Part shown: one piece after another, positions 32,233 through 38,891 of the stretch
Layout: each line of letters opens with the position of its first letter
Position numbering within the stretch: position 1 is the first letter of the stretch
Source of the DNA: VRUE01 sp036276735
GTDB lineage: Bacteria > Actinomycetota > Thermoleophilia > Solirubrobacterales > 70-9
Direction of reading: 5' to 3'
NCBI GenBank assembly: GCA_036276735.1
Contig: DASUOH010000017.1
Coordinates: 1-38,891, forward strand
DNA: 38,891 nt
Position numbers and translations under genes: made by a program
The notes under the pieces: generated by a model
What the model was told of the DNA's origin: nothing
The model's database searches: none
What the model saw: the letters and a program-made list of their open reading frames with translations, nothing else

Positions 32233-33863
32233 TACTGGGCGGCGAGCAGCCACCACCAGCTCGGCTGACCGCCCTCGTGGGCCTCGACCTCCACGCCCTC
32301 CGGCACGTGCGTGTCGATCTCGTCGAGCGGGATCGGCGCATCGGCGCCGGCGAGCACGGTGACGATCTCCGCGCCCTCCGCCAGCCGCGCCAGCGTCGCC
32401 GCGAGGGTCGAGCCGGCCCCTCCCCAGGCGACGATCTCCTCGTCGACGAAGCCCACCGCGTCGCCCTTGCGAAAGCGACCCTGGCCATCGTCGCGCGCGG
32501 CCGGGGCGACGCCGCCGCGGGATATCCCCTCCAGCGCCCCCTCGAGCCGTGCGGCGTTCTCGTCCAGCGCCGCGTCGGGGTCCAGTTCGACCAGCGCCAG
32601 CAGGCTCGCCTGCTGGGCTGTGGCCGGCACCACGCGGGCCGGCTTCTCGGAAAGCTCGCAGGCCCGCTCGGCGGCCATGATCACGTTCGAGGAGCTGGGC
32701 AGGACCAGCACCTCCTCCGCCTCCACCTCGTGGATGCCGGCGAGCAGCTCATAGGTCGAAGGGTTGAGCGTCTCACCGCCGTGGACGACGTGGGCCCCGA
32801 GCTCGGCGAAGAGCCGCTCGATCCCCTCTCCGGCGGCGACCGCGACCACGCCGGTGCGACCGCTCTCCAGGCGCGCCCGCCGCGCCGCCACCTGCTCGCG
32901 CATGTCGGCGACGTCGAGGTTGGTGACCTCGCCCACGCCCTCGAACAGGACGACCGCAGCCTCCGGCTCGTCGGTGTGGACATGGACCTTCAGCGTCGCC
33001 TCGTCGCCGACGACGAGCACCGAGTCCCCGAGGCCCTCGAGCCGCGGCAGAAAGTCGCGCGATCGCAGTCCCTTGCCGGAGACGATGAAGTTGGTGCAGT
33101 AGCGGTAGCGGCTGTCCTCGTGGTGGGGTCGGCTGAGCCGCGCCGGCTCATGGTGGTTCACCTCGGGGCTGTCCCCGTCACCGTCGCGGAGGCCGGCGAC
33201 GACGCCGGCCAGGATCAGGACGAGGCCGTAGCCGCCGGCGTCGACGACGCCGGACTGCCGCAAAGCCTCGAGCTGCTCGGGGGTGCGCTCGACGGCCCGC
33301 TGGCCGTCGGCGATCGCCCGCTCGAGCACCTCGGCGAGGACTTCGTCCTGGCGCTCGTCGCTGACGCCGCGATCGAGCCGTTGCTTGTCAGCCTCCAGGT
33401 GGGCGAGCTGGCGGGCGATCGAGTGCGCCATCTCGCGGAAGACGGTCAGCATCGTCCCCTCGGCCGGTTCGCGGACGGAGTCGTAGGCGGCGTCGGCCGC
33501 CCGGGCAAAGGCGGAGGCGACGAGCACCGGGTCGATCAGCTCGCCGGGCCGGCTCGCCAGCTCCTCGGCGGCGCCGCGGACGATCTGGCTGAGGATCACT
33601 CCGGAGTTGCCGCGCGCTCCCAGCAGCGCGGCGCGGGCGAGCGCCTGGACCAGCTCGGTGCGGCCGACCTCGTCGACCTCGCGGCCGTCGAGCCGGTCGA
33701 GCTCCTCCATCACCGCCCGCATCGTCATCGCCATGTTGTCGCCGGTGTCGCCGTCGGCGACCGGGAAGACGTTGAGGTCGTTGACCTCCTGGCGTCGCTC
33801 GTTCAGCGACGCATAGGCAGCGGTGACGACGCGCCGAAAGCGCGCGATCGAGGGGTCGGGCAT
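32232..33863 (-). CDS. DAK2/DegV-type kinase, FakA (YloV)-like
   Basis: 543 residues from the ATG at 33863 (MPDPSIARFRRVVTAAYASL). The N-terminal DAK2 domain has the Mg-ATP motif NVFPVADGDTGDNMAMTMRA and RGNSGVILSQIVRGAAEEL. A middle domain starts around YRYCTNFIVSG, and the C-terminal part is FakA-like (LPSSSNVIMAAERACELSEK). In firmicutes FakA phosphorylates fatty acids bound to FakB. The rpmB-DAK-recG order is standard. No FakB gene is in the window. Confidence 0.9.
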   Translation of the reverse strand: MPDPSIARFRRVVTAAYASLNERRQEVNDLNVFPVADGDTGDNMAMTMRAVMEELDRLDGREVDEVGRTELVQALARAALLGARGNSGVILSQIVRGAAEELASRPGELIDPVLVASAFARAADAAYDSVREPAEGTMLTVFREMAHSIARQLAHLEADKQRLDRGVSDERQDEVLAEVLERAIADGQRAVERTPEQLEALRQSGVVDAGGYGLVLILAGVVAGLRDGDGDSPEVNHHEPARLSRPHHEDSRYRYCTNFIVSGKGLRSRDFLPRLEGLGDSVLVVGDEATLKVHVHTDEPEAAVVLFEGVGEVTNLDVADMREQVAARRARLESGRTGVVAVAAGEGIERLFAELGAHVVHGGETLNPSTYELLAGIHEVEAEEVLVLPSSSNVIMAAERACELSEKPARVVPATAQQASLLALVELDPDAALDENAARLEGALEGISRGGVAPAARDDGQGRFRKGDAVGFVDEEIVAWGGAGSTLAATLARLAEGAEIVTVLAGADAPIPLDEIDTHVPEGVEVEAHEGGQPSWWWLLAAQ

Positions 33864-33886
33864 AGAGCCGGGGATTCTAGGAACCC

Positions 33887-33990
33887 CCAAGGCGGCCTGA
33901 CCAAGCGAGGGCGTGACGGCGGCGGAGCGCCAGTGCTCCGCACGGCGCGTAGCCGACGGCGCGTCCTCGCGCCGTGTCAGGCCGCCTTGG
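33887..33990 (+). repeat. Long palindrome running into the 3' end of rpmB (family 4)
   Basis: The arms CCAAGGCGGCCTGAC (33887-33901) and GTCAGGCCGCCTTGG (33976-33990) are a perfect 15-bp inverted repeat. Within them GCGAGGGCGT pairs with GCGTCCTCGC using two G-T wobbles (plus strand), and GCGGAGC-(6 nt)-GCTCCGC forms an inner hairpin. The right arm encodes the last codons and stop of rpmB (TKAA-stop), so the left arm copies the end of that gene. Confidence 0.75.
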
Positions 33991-34168
33991 TGACCTTGTT
34001 GGCCTTCAAGCAGCGAGTGCAGACGTAGGTCCGCACCTTGCGGCCGCGCTCGACGATCCGCACCTTCTGCAGGTTTGGGTCGAAGCGCCGCTTCGTGGCG
34101 ACCATCGAGTGGCTCCGGGACTGGCCGAACGCCGGTCCCTTGCCGCAGCTGTGGCATACCTTGGCCAT
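33977..34168 (-). CDS. rpmB: 50S ribosomal protein L28 (zinc-binding form)
   Basis: 63 residues: MAKVCHSCGKGPAFGQSRSH, then KRRFDPNLQKVRI and YVCTRCLKANKVTKAA. The CHSC and CTRC pairs indicate the zinc-binding form. The last codons and the stop form the right arm of a long palindrome. It leads the fakA-like/recG/rsmD/coaD run. Confidence 0.96.
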   Translation of the reverse strand: MAKVCHSCGKGPAFGQSRSHSMVATKRRFDPNLQKVRIVERGRKVRTYVCTRCLKANKVTKAA

Positions 34169-34196
34169 CGGGTCGTGGATGGTACAGGCCGCCGCG

Positions 34197-34724
34197 CTAG
34201 AGGCTGCCCCCGCCTCCGACCTGCCAGCGGTAGGGATTGACCTCGCGTTTCAGCAGCGCCATCCGCGTCACCGTCAGCGCCGCGTTTCGGCCCTGGTCGC
34301 GCTTGTCCCCTCCGGCGCGAGCCAGTGCCTGCTCCATCGTGTCGCAGGTGATGACGCCGAAGGCACAGGGGACACCGGTCTCGAGCTGCACCTCCTGGAT
34401 GCCGCGCGCGGCCTCGGCGCAGACGAAGTCGTAGTGGTCGGTCTCGCCGCGGATCACGACGCCGAGGCAGGCGACGCCGGCGTAACGACCGCAGGCCGCG
34501 TGCAGCTTCGCCGCGTAGGGCAGCTCGTAGGCGCCCGGCACGGAGACGTGGGTGACGCTGGAGGCGGCGACGCCTGCCAGCTCGAAGCCCTGGTCGGCGC
34601 CTCGCAGCAGGCGGTTCGCCAGATCCTCGTAGAAGCGGCCGACGACGACGGCGAACTCCAGCCCCGCAAGCGCCGCTTTCTCGTCGTCCCGGAACTCCTC
34701 CAGGAACGCCCCGGCCTCAGCCAT
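34197..34724 (-). CDS. ribH: 6,7-dimethyl-8-ribityllumazine synthase
   Basis: 175 residues. The family blocks FAVVVGRFYEDLANRLLRGA, VSVPGAYELPYAAK, GVVIRGETDHYDFVC and PCAFGVITCDTMEQAL (normally PvxfGVLT.dt.eQA) are present, with the catalytic histidine in ETDHYD. It condenses the ribityl-uracil with the butanone phosphate made by RibB. It overlaps ribBA by 8 nt and is the last gene of the rib operon. Confidence 0.95.
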   Translation of the reverse strand: MAEAGAFLEEFRDDEKAALAGLEFAVVVGRFYEDLANRLLRGADQGFELAGVAASSVTHVSVPGAYELPYAAKLHAACGRYAGVACLGVVIRGETDHYDFVCAEAARGIQEVQLETGVPCAFGVITCDTMEQALARAGGDKRDQGRNAALTVTRMALLKREVNPYRWQVGGGGSL

Positions 34725-36033
34725 CGGCGTCCCTGGCGTCGCGCTCTTCCTCGTCGTGGATCATCTCCTCGTCGAGGGCGAGCCCCTGATGGTGGAGGAT
34801 GTGCCCCATCTTGTCGCGCTTGGCCTGCAGGTAGCGCTCGTTGTGGGTGTTGGGCAGCGCCTCGATCGGCACCTGCTCGGTGACCGAGAGCCCGTAGCCC
34901 TCCAGCCCGACGATCTTTTTCGGGTTGTTGGTGAGGATGCGGATGCTGGTCAGGCCGAGGTCGCCGAGGATCTGGGCGCCGATCCCGTAGTCGCGCAGGT
35001 CGGCGGGCAGGCCCAGCTTCAGGTTGGCCTCGACCGTGTCCGCCCCCTCCTCCTGCAGCTTGTAGGCGCGCAGCTTGTTGAGCAGCCCTATGCCGCGCCC
35101 CTCCTGGGAGAGGTAGAGGAGGACGCCGCACCCCTCGCGCTCGATCATCGCCAGCGCCGCCTCGAGCTGCTCGCCGCAGTCGCAGCGCATGCTGTGGAAG
35201 ACGTCGCCGGTGAGGCACTCGCTGTGGACACGGACCAGCACGTCCTCGGCGCCGTCGACCTCCCCCTTGACCATCGCCACGTGGTGTTTCTCATCGACCA
35301 GCGAGCGGTAGCCGACCGCGCTGAAGTCACCGAAGGCGGTCGGCAGCGCCGTCGCGACGACCCGCTCGACCAGCTTCTCGGTGCGGCGCCGGTAGGCAAT
35401 TAGGTCGGCGACCGTGACCATCTTCAAGCCATGCTTGCGGCAGTAGGGGATCAGGTCGGGGACGCGGGCCATCGTGCCGTCGTCGTTCATCACCTCGCAG
35501 ATGACGCCGGCGGGGATCAGGCCGGCGAGGCGGGCGAAGTCGACGCTGGCCTCGGTATGGCCGGTGCGCTCCAGCACGCCGCCCTCTTTGGCCCGCAGCG
35601 GGAACATGTGGCCCGGGACGACGATGTCGCGAGGACCGGAGTTGGGATCGATCGCGACCTGGATCGTGTGGGCGCGGTCGTGGGCGGAGATGCCGGTGCT
35701 GACCCCACCCGCCGCCTCGATCGTCACGGTGAAAGCGGTCTGCAACGGCGCCTCGTTCTTGGCGGCCATCAGGTTGAGGCCGAGCTGCTCGCAGCGCTCG
35801 GCGGTCAGGGCGAGGCAGATCAGACCGCGCGCCTCCTTGGCCATGAAGTTGATCGCCTCGGGGGTCGCGAACTGAGCGGCCATCACCAGGTCGCCCTCGT
35901 TCTCGCGGTCCTCGCCGTCGCAGACGACGACCATGCGGCCGGCGCGGATCTCCTCGATCGCCTCCTCGATCGTCGCGAACGGGCTCTCGCCCGCCGCGCG
36001 CCCGTCCTGCTCTTGCTTCGCCGCCTCTGCCAT
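34717..36033 (-). CDS. ribBA: Bifunctional DHBP synthase / GTP cyclohydrolase II
   Basis: 438 residues from the ATG at 36033 (MAEAAKQEQDG). RibB half, about 15-225: CDGEDRENEGDLV (acidic metal site), GISAHDRAHTI and RTGHTEASVDFARLAGL. RibA half, about 230-425: VHSECLTGDVFHSMRCDCGE with three zinc cysteines, LYLSQEGRGIGLLNKLRAYK, DLRDYGIGAQIL and LTNNPKKIVGLEGYGL. Both activities look intact, so it feeds both precursors of riboflavin. It starts 11 nt after the ribE stop. Confidence 0.96.
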   Translation of the reverse strand: MAEAAKQEQDGRAAGESPFATIEEAIEEIRAGRMVVVCDGEDRENEGDLVMAAQFATPEAINFMAKEARGLICLALTAERCEQLGLNLMAAKNEAPLQTAFTVTIEAAGGVSTGISAHDRAHTIQVAIDPNSGPRDIVVPGHMFPLRAKEGGVLERTGHTEASVDFARLAGLIPAGVICEVMNDDGTMARVPDLIPYCRKHGLKMVTVADLIAYRRRTEKLVERVVATALPTAFGDFSAVGYRSLVDEKHHVAMVKGEVDGAEDVLVRVHSECLTGDVFHSMRCDCGEQLEAALAMIEREGCGVLLYLSQEGRGIGLLNKLRAYKLQEEGADTVEANLKLGLPADLRDYGIGAQILGDLGLTSIRILTNNPKKIVGLEGYGLSVTEQVPIEALPNTHNERYLQAKRDKMGHILHHQGLALDEEMIHDEEERDARDADG

Positions 36034-36044
36034 AGCGCTCACGC

Positions 36045-36644
36045 CTATTCCTTTCCGGCCAATGGTCCCATGATCCGCTCCACGTACTTGGCGACCACGT
36101 CGCACTCGACGTTGATCTTGCGGCCCGGCGCCGCCTCGCCCAGCGTCGTCCGCTCCAGGGTCTCGGGGATCAGCGACACCTCGACCCAGGCCTCGCCCAG
36201 CGCCGCCACCGTGAGGCTGACCCCGTCGAGGGCGATCGAGCCCTTGTCGATCAAGTAGCGGGATAGCTCTACCGGAAGCGCAACTCTCAACCGCTTCGCG
36301 AAGCCGTCGTCCTTGATCGAGACGACCTCCCCCACCCCATCCACGTGCCCCTGCACGATGTGACCCCCGAGCCGGTCCGACGCGCGCATCGCCAGCTCGA
36401 GGTTGACGCGGGCGCCGGGCTCCAGCTCACCGAGCGTCGTCACCTCCAGCGTCTGATTCATCGCGTCGGTCTCGAAGCCTTCGGCGGCCACTGCCGTCGC
36501 GGTCAGGCAGGCGCCGTTGAGGGCGACGGAGTCACCGGGCTGCACGTCAGCCGCCAGGCCGGTCGAAATCTGCAGGCGCGCACCGTCGCCATCGGCTTGG
36601 ACCGAATCGACCCGCCCTATGTCCTGAATCAGCCCCGTGAACAC
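36045..36644 (-). CDS. ribE: Riboflavin synthase, alpha chain
   Basis: 199 residues from a GTG (MFTGLIQDIGRVDSV). Two lumazine-binding repeats: one with VALNGACLTATAV and the Met-Asn-Gln-Thr-Leu segment, the second with GHIVQGHVDGVGEVV and IALDGVSLTVAAL. Two lumazines dismutate to riboflavin in the trimer. It begins 1 nt after the ribD stop. Confidence 0.96.
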   Translation of the reverse strand: MFTGLIQDIGRVDSVQADGDGARLQISTGLAADVQPGDSVALNGACLTATAVAAEGFETDAMNQTLEVTTLGELEPGARVNLELAMRASDRLGGHIVQGHVDGVGEVVSIKDDGFAKRLRVALPVELSRYLIDKGSIALDGVSLTVAALGEAWVEVSLIPETLERTTLGEAAPGRKINVECDVVAKYVERIMGPLAGKE

Positions 36645-36645
36645 G

Positions 36646-37854
36646 TCACCACTCCTTGAACCGGCTCGTAATCAGGACATCCTCCCCGACCCGCTCAACG
36701 TCGCTGCTCAGCGCGCTCCGGCGCGCGGGTCCTGTCGCCGCAGGGGACCCACCGCCCCCTCCGGTAGCTAAAGCTTCCTCAGGGGCGGTCCCCCCTGCGA
36801 CGCCACCCGCGCGAGAGGCGGTGTCGCCAAGCAGGACAGGAGCAACGAACGTCCGCGACTCGTCCATAGCGTCGGATCGGACAAAGGCCGCGGCGAGAGT
36901 ACGACCGCCCTCCAGGAAGAGGCTCGTTATGCCGCGGCGGCCGAGATCCGACAGCGCCCCGTCGATCGAATCGGCGACGAGGACCTCGGCGCCCGCGGCG
37001 CGAAGCGCCTCCGTACGAGCGCGATCCGCATCCGGCGAGACGACCACGAGCACCGGTGAGACGTCCAGCGTTTTGAGCAGCTTGGAGTTGAGCGGCAAGC
37101 GAGCCTGGCGGTCGAAGACGACGCGGGTCGGCTGGCGCCAGTCCGTTCCGGTGCGAGTTTTCCCCGACATGTCGGGAGAAGTCGCACCGGAAGCCTCGGG
37201 GCGGGCGGTGAGCAGCGGGTCGTCGGCGAGGACGGTGCCGATCCCGACCGCGATCGCGTCGCATTCGCCCCGCCAGCGGTGGACGAGGGCGCGGCTGCGC
37301 TCGCCCGAGATCCAGGGAGACTCGTCGGGGGAAGTGGCGGTCTGGCCGTCGAGCGACATCGCCATCTTGAGGATCACCAGCGGCAGGCCGGTTCGCGCGT
37401 GCTTGCGGAACGGCTGGTTGAGGCGGCGGGCAGCAGTTGCGGGCTCGCCGGCGGCGAACTCGACCTCGACCCCTCCGTCGCGGAGGATGCCGGGCCCCCG
37501 CCCCGCCGCCTTCTCGGAGGGATCGTCGGAGCCGATCACGACCCTGGCGACCCCCGCCTCGAGGATCGCATCGACGCAGGGCGGCTGGCGGCCCTGGTGC
37601 GCGCAGGGCTCCAGCGTCACGTAGATCGTCGCCCCGGCCGGGTCCTCACCGCGCCGGCGACAGTCCTCCAGCGCCGCCCGCTCGGCGTGCAGGCCCCCAA
37701 GCTCGGCGTGGAACCCTTCGCCGATCGTCTCGCCGTCGCGGGCGACGACCGCGCCGACGAGCGGGTTGGGGCTGACGCGGCCGCGGCCGCCCTCGGCCAG
37801 CTCCAGCGCCTGCTGGAGGTGTGCGCGATCGGAGGTGGTGAGCGAAGCGGTCAT
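36646..37854 (-). CDS. ribD: Bifunctional pyrimidine deaminase/reductase RibD with two palindrome-encoded inserts
   Basis: 402 residues from the ATG at 37854 (MTASLTTSDRAHLQQALELA), where family similarity begins; an ATG at 37896 would add 14 residues. The deaminase part has zinc ligands H56 (HAE), C84 (PCAHQG) and C93. The reductase part from about 150 has ILKMAMSLDGQTA and LFLEGGRTLAAAF. Two insertions coincide with palindromic DNA: residues 221-237 (around SPDMSGKTRTG) and 345-381 (Gly/Ala-rich, ATGGGGGSPAATG). An inverted repeat lies just before the ATG; no FMN riboswitch is visible in the 84-bp upstream gap. Confidence 0.93.
   Translation of the reverse strand: MTASLTTSDRAHLQQALELAEGGRGRVSPNPLVGAVVARDGETIGEGFHAELGGLHAERAALEDCRRRGEDPAGATIYVTLEPCAHQGRQPPCVDAILEAGVARVVIGSDDPSEKAAGRGPGILRDGGVEVEFAAGEPATAARRLNQPFRKHARTGLPLVILKMAMSLDGQTATSPDESPWISGERSRALVHRWRGECDAIAVGIGTVLADDPLLTARPEASGATSPDMSGKTRTGTDWRQPTRVVFDRQARLPLNSKLLKTLDVSPVLVVVSPDADRARTEALRAAGAEVLVADSIDGALSDLGRRGITSLFLEGGRTLAAAFVRSDAMDESRTFVAPVLLGDTASRAGGVAGGTAPEEALATGGGGGSPAATGPARRSALSSDVERVGEDVLITSRFKEW
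36713..36822 (-). repeat. Family 2 palindromic element inside ribD (copy R2)
   Basis: On the minus strand CGCGCGGGT/ACCCGCGCG (apart from one base each side, as in recG) flanks GGCGT and GCGACAGG, identical to the other two copies. The inner stem CGCAGGGG...ACCGCCCCT pairs with AGGGGCGGT...CCCCTGCG around a small bulge. The apex differs and contains AAGCTTTAGCTACC. It shares GCCTCTC before and GCCGGAGCGC after with the recG copy. It is in frame in ribD and encodes residues 345-381. Confidence 0.8.
37146..37192 (-). repeat. Short palindrome inside ribD
   Basis: TTCCGGTGCGA and TCGCACCGGAA form an 11-bp outer stem, and CCCGACATGTCGGG is a perfect 14-bp palindrome at the centre, joined by imperfect TTTT/AGAA tracts with a wobble. 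It encodes residues 221-237 of RibD, where the family normally runs straight from the LADDPLLTAR segment to QPTRVVFD. Confidence 0.7.
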
Positions 37855-37858
37855 CGAG

Positions 37859-37878
37859 TTGATTGACCAGTCAATCAA
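37859..37878 (-). promoter_or_regulatory. Operator-like inverted repeat before ribD
   Basis: TTGATTGAC-CA-GTCAATCAA is a perfect 9-bp inverted repeat with a 2-bp centre, ending 4 bp before the ribD ATG and 60 bp before the divergent glycosyltransferase gene. Its AT-rich arms contrast with the surroundings. It has the size and symmetry of a TetR-type operator; in RNA it would fold over the ribD initiation region. Confidence 0.5.
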
Positions 37879-37938
37879 CCAGTCTACTCCGTGCATATCG
37901 CCCGAATCCAGGGGTGCCGCCGATACGCTGCGGCGGCG

Positions 37939-38891
37939 ATGAAGCTGATCATCCAGATCCCCTGCCTGAACGAGGAGGCGACGCTGCCGGCGACCGTGGC
38001 CGACCTGCCGCGCGAGGTGCCAGGTGTCGACGAGGTGGAGGTGCTGGTGATCGACGACGGCTCGACCGACCGCACCCTCGAGCTGGCGCGGCGCAGGGCG
38101 GCCGCAGAGCGGCGGCTGACCGTGCTCGAGGCCGGCCCGCTGCCGCCCGGCTGGGGCGGCAAGGTCCACGCGCTGGTCGTCGGCCATCGCCACCTCCGCG
38201 AGCGCCCCGCCGGCCCGCCGCCCTGGCTGCTGTCCACCGACGCCGACACCCGCCACCACCCCCAGCTCCTCGCCCGCGCGCTGGCCGCCGCCGGCCGCCA
38301 CCGCCTCGACCTGGTCTCCGTCGCCGGCGGCCAGCAGGTCGCCGGAGCCGGCGAGAACCTGCTCACCCCGCCGGTCTTCGCGCTGCTCGACGCGGTGCTC
38401 GGCGACTGGCGCCCGGCGGCCACCGGCGGCGGACCGCCGATCGCCAACGGCCAGCTCATCCTCGTCGCCGAGCCGGCGCTCGCCGCCGCCGGCGGCTTCG
38501 ACGCGCTGGCCGGGGTGGCGATCGACGACGTCGGCCTCGCCCGCCGCGTCCGCGCCGCCGGCGGCGCCACCGGCTTCTGGCGCGCCCCCGACCTCCTCGC
38601 CGTCCGCATGTACCGCGGCGCCGCCCGCACCGCCGCCGGCTGGCGTCGCAACCTCGGCGGCCTCTTCGGCCCCCGCCCCGCCCTCGCCGCCGTCGCCGCC
38701 GCCGTCGCCCTGGCCCCCGCCGCGGCCGCACTCGCCGCCCTCGCCGCCCGCCGCCCCGCCACCGCGCTGGCCGCCTGGGCCCCCGCCGCCCTCGCCTCCG
38801 CCCTCCTCCGCCACGGCAGCGGCCACCCCCCCGCCTGGGGCCTCGCCTACCCCGCCGACGCCCTGGCCCTCACCGCAACCCTGGCCCTCGG
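37939..38891 (+). CDS. Family 2 glycosyltransferase, 3' end beyond the window
   Basis: 317 complete codons are visible and no stop is reached. The start MKLIIQIPCLNEEATLPATV leads into VLVIDDGSTDRTLELARRR (DDGS nucleotide-sugar motif), then PLPPGWGGKVHALVVGHR and WLLSTDADTRHHP (DAD metal motif), and IDDVGLARRVRAAGG. The PLPxGWxGK plus TDAD pattern resembles HpnB/CruC-like transferases of hopanoid or carotenoid metabolism. The C-terminal part is Ala/Pro/Leu-rich and probably membrane-spanning. Acceptor unknown. It is divergent from ribD. Confidence 0.82.
   Translation, partial: MKLIIQIPCLNEEATLPATVADLPREVPGVDEVEVLVIDDGSTDRTLELARRRAAAERRLTVLEAGPLPPGWGGKVHALVVGHRHLRERPAGPPPWLLSTDADTRHHPQLLARALAAAGRHRLDLVSVAGGQQVAGAGENLLTPPVFALLDAVLGDWRPAATGGGPPIANGQLILVAEPALAAAGGFDALAGVAIDDVGLARRVRAAGGATGFWRAPDLLAVRMYRGAARTAAGWRRNLGGLFGPRPALAAVAAAVALAPAAAALAALAARRPATALAAWAPAALASALLRHGSGHPPAWGLAYPADALALTATLAL

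Noticed and set aside
37855..37938. FMN riboswitch before ribD
   Set aside because: The gap is only 84 bp and shows none of the conserved RFN boxes.
37855..38826. Upstream extension of the ribD frame
   Set aside because: Gly/Ala-rich low-complexity antisense of the glycosyltransferase gene; RibD similarity begins at 37854.
1..38891. CRISPR array, toxin-antitoxin pair or prophage
   Set aside because: No regularly spaced direct repeats, no cas genes and no phage structural genes were seen.

Overview
The window is GC-rich and tightly packed. It looks like chromosomal core DNA of a high-GC actinomycete-type bacterium. My best guess is the class Thermoleophilia (Solirubrobacterales-like); this is inferred from gene order, a WhiG/FliA-type sigma factor and a SepIVA-like DivIVA protein, not from any database search. 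Almost every gene is a recognisable housekeeping gene, and most lie on the minus strand in long runs with short gaps or 1-13 nt overlaps.

Layout. 1-217: tail and terminal repeat of an IS481-type insertion sequence next to tRNA-Gly(GCC). 320-4585: a secreted serine protease, an RNase HI-glyoxalase fusion, a small unknown gene and an EF-G paralogue. 4772-7667: sigma factor, XerD-type recombinase, L,D-transpeptidase. 7818-9435: a plus-strand pair (formyl-THF cyclo-ligase-like protein and alpha/beta hydrolase). 9555-14704: comM-dprA-thiD-ilvD. 14817-19879: yraN (plus strand), then ffh-rpsP-khpA-trmD-rplS-lepB-rnhB. 20013-25741: rpmF-plsX-acpP-rnc-smc-ftsY. 25820-28226: a remodelled stretch with an atypical AAA ATPase, a methyltransferase and yceD. 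28396-34168: rpmB-fakA-like-recG-rsmD-coaD and a SepIVA-like gene. 34197-37854: riboflavin genes ribD-ribE-ribBA-ribH. 37939-38891: start of a family 2 glycosyltransferase cut by the window end.

The genes serve ribosome assembly (L19, L28, L32, S16, TrmD, KhpA, RsmD), protein export (Ffh, FtsY, LepB), fatty-acid and phospholipid supply (AcpP, PlsX, FakA-like, CoaD), chromosome maintenance (SMC, RecG, DprA, ComM, XerD, two RNase H types) and cofactor synthesis (riboflavin, thiamin, CoA).

The most unusual content is not a gene. The window carries several families of long imperfect palindromes of about 50-150 bp. Family 1 has five intergenic copies (6513, 9435, 17883, 19895, 28274) with a conserved core inside variable self-complementary arms. 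Family 2 has three copies lying in frame inside coding sequence (rplS, recG, ribD) and adds peptide segments to essential proteins. Further single palindromes lie at 4587, 33887 (running into the end of rpmB) and 37146 (inside ribD). In the copies with near-matched stems, the imperfect pairs are G-T wobbles on one defined strand, which suggests folding as RNA or single-stranded DNA. A second standout is an 819-residue SMC with both ATPase half-heads but no visible hinge domain.
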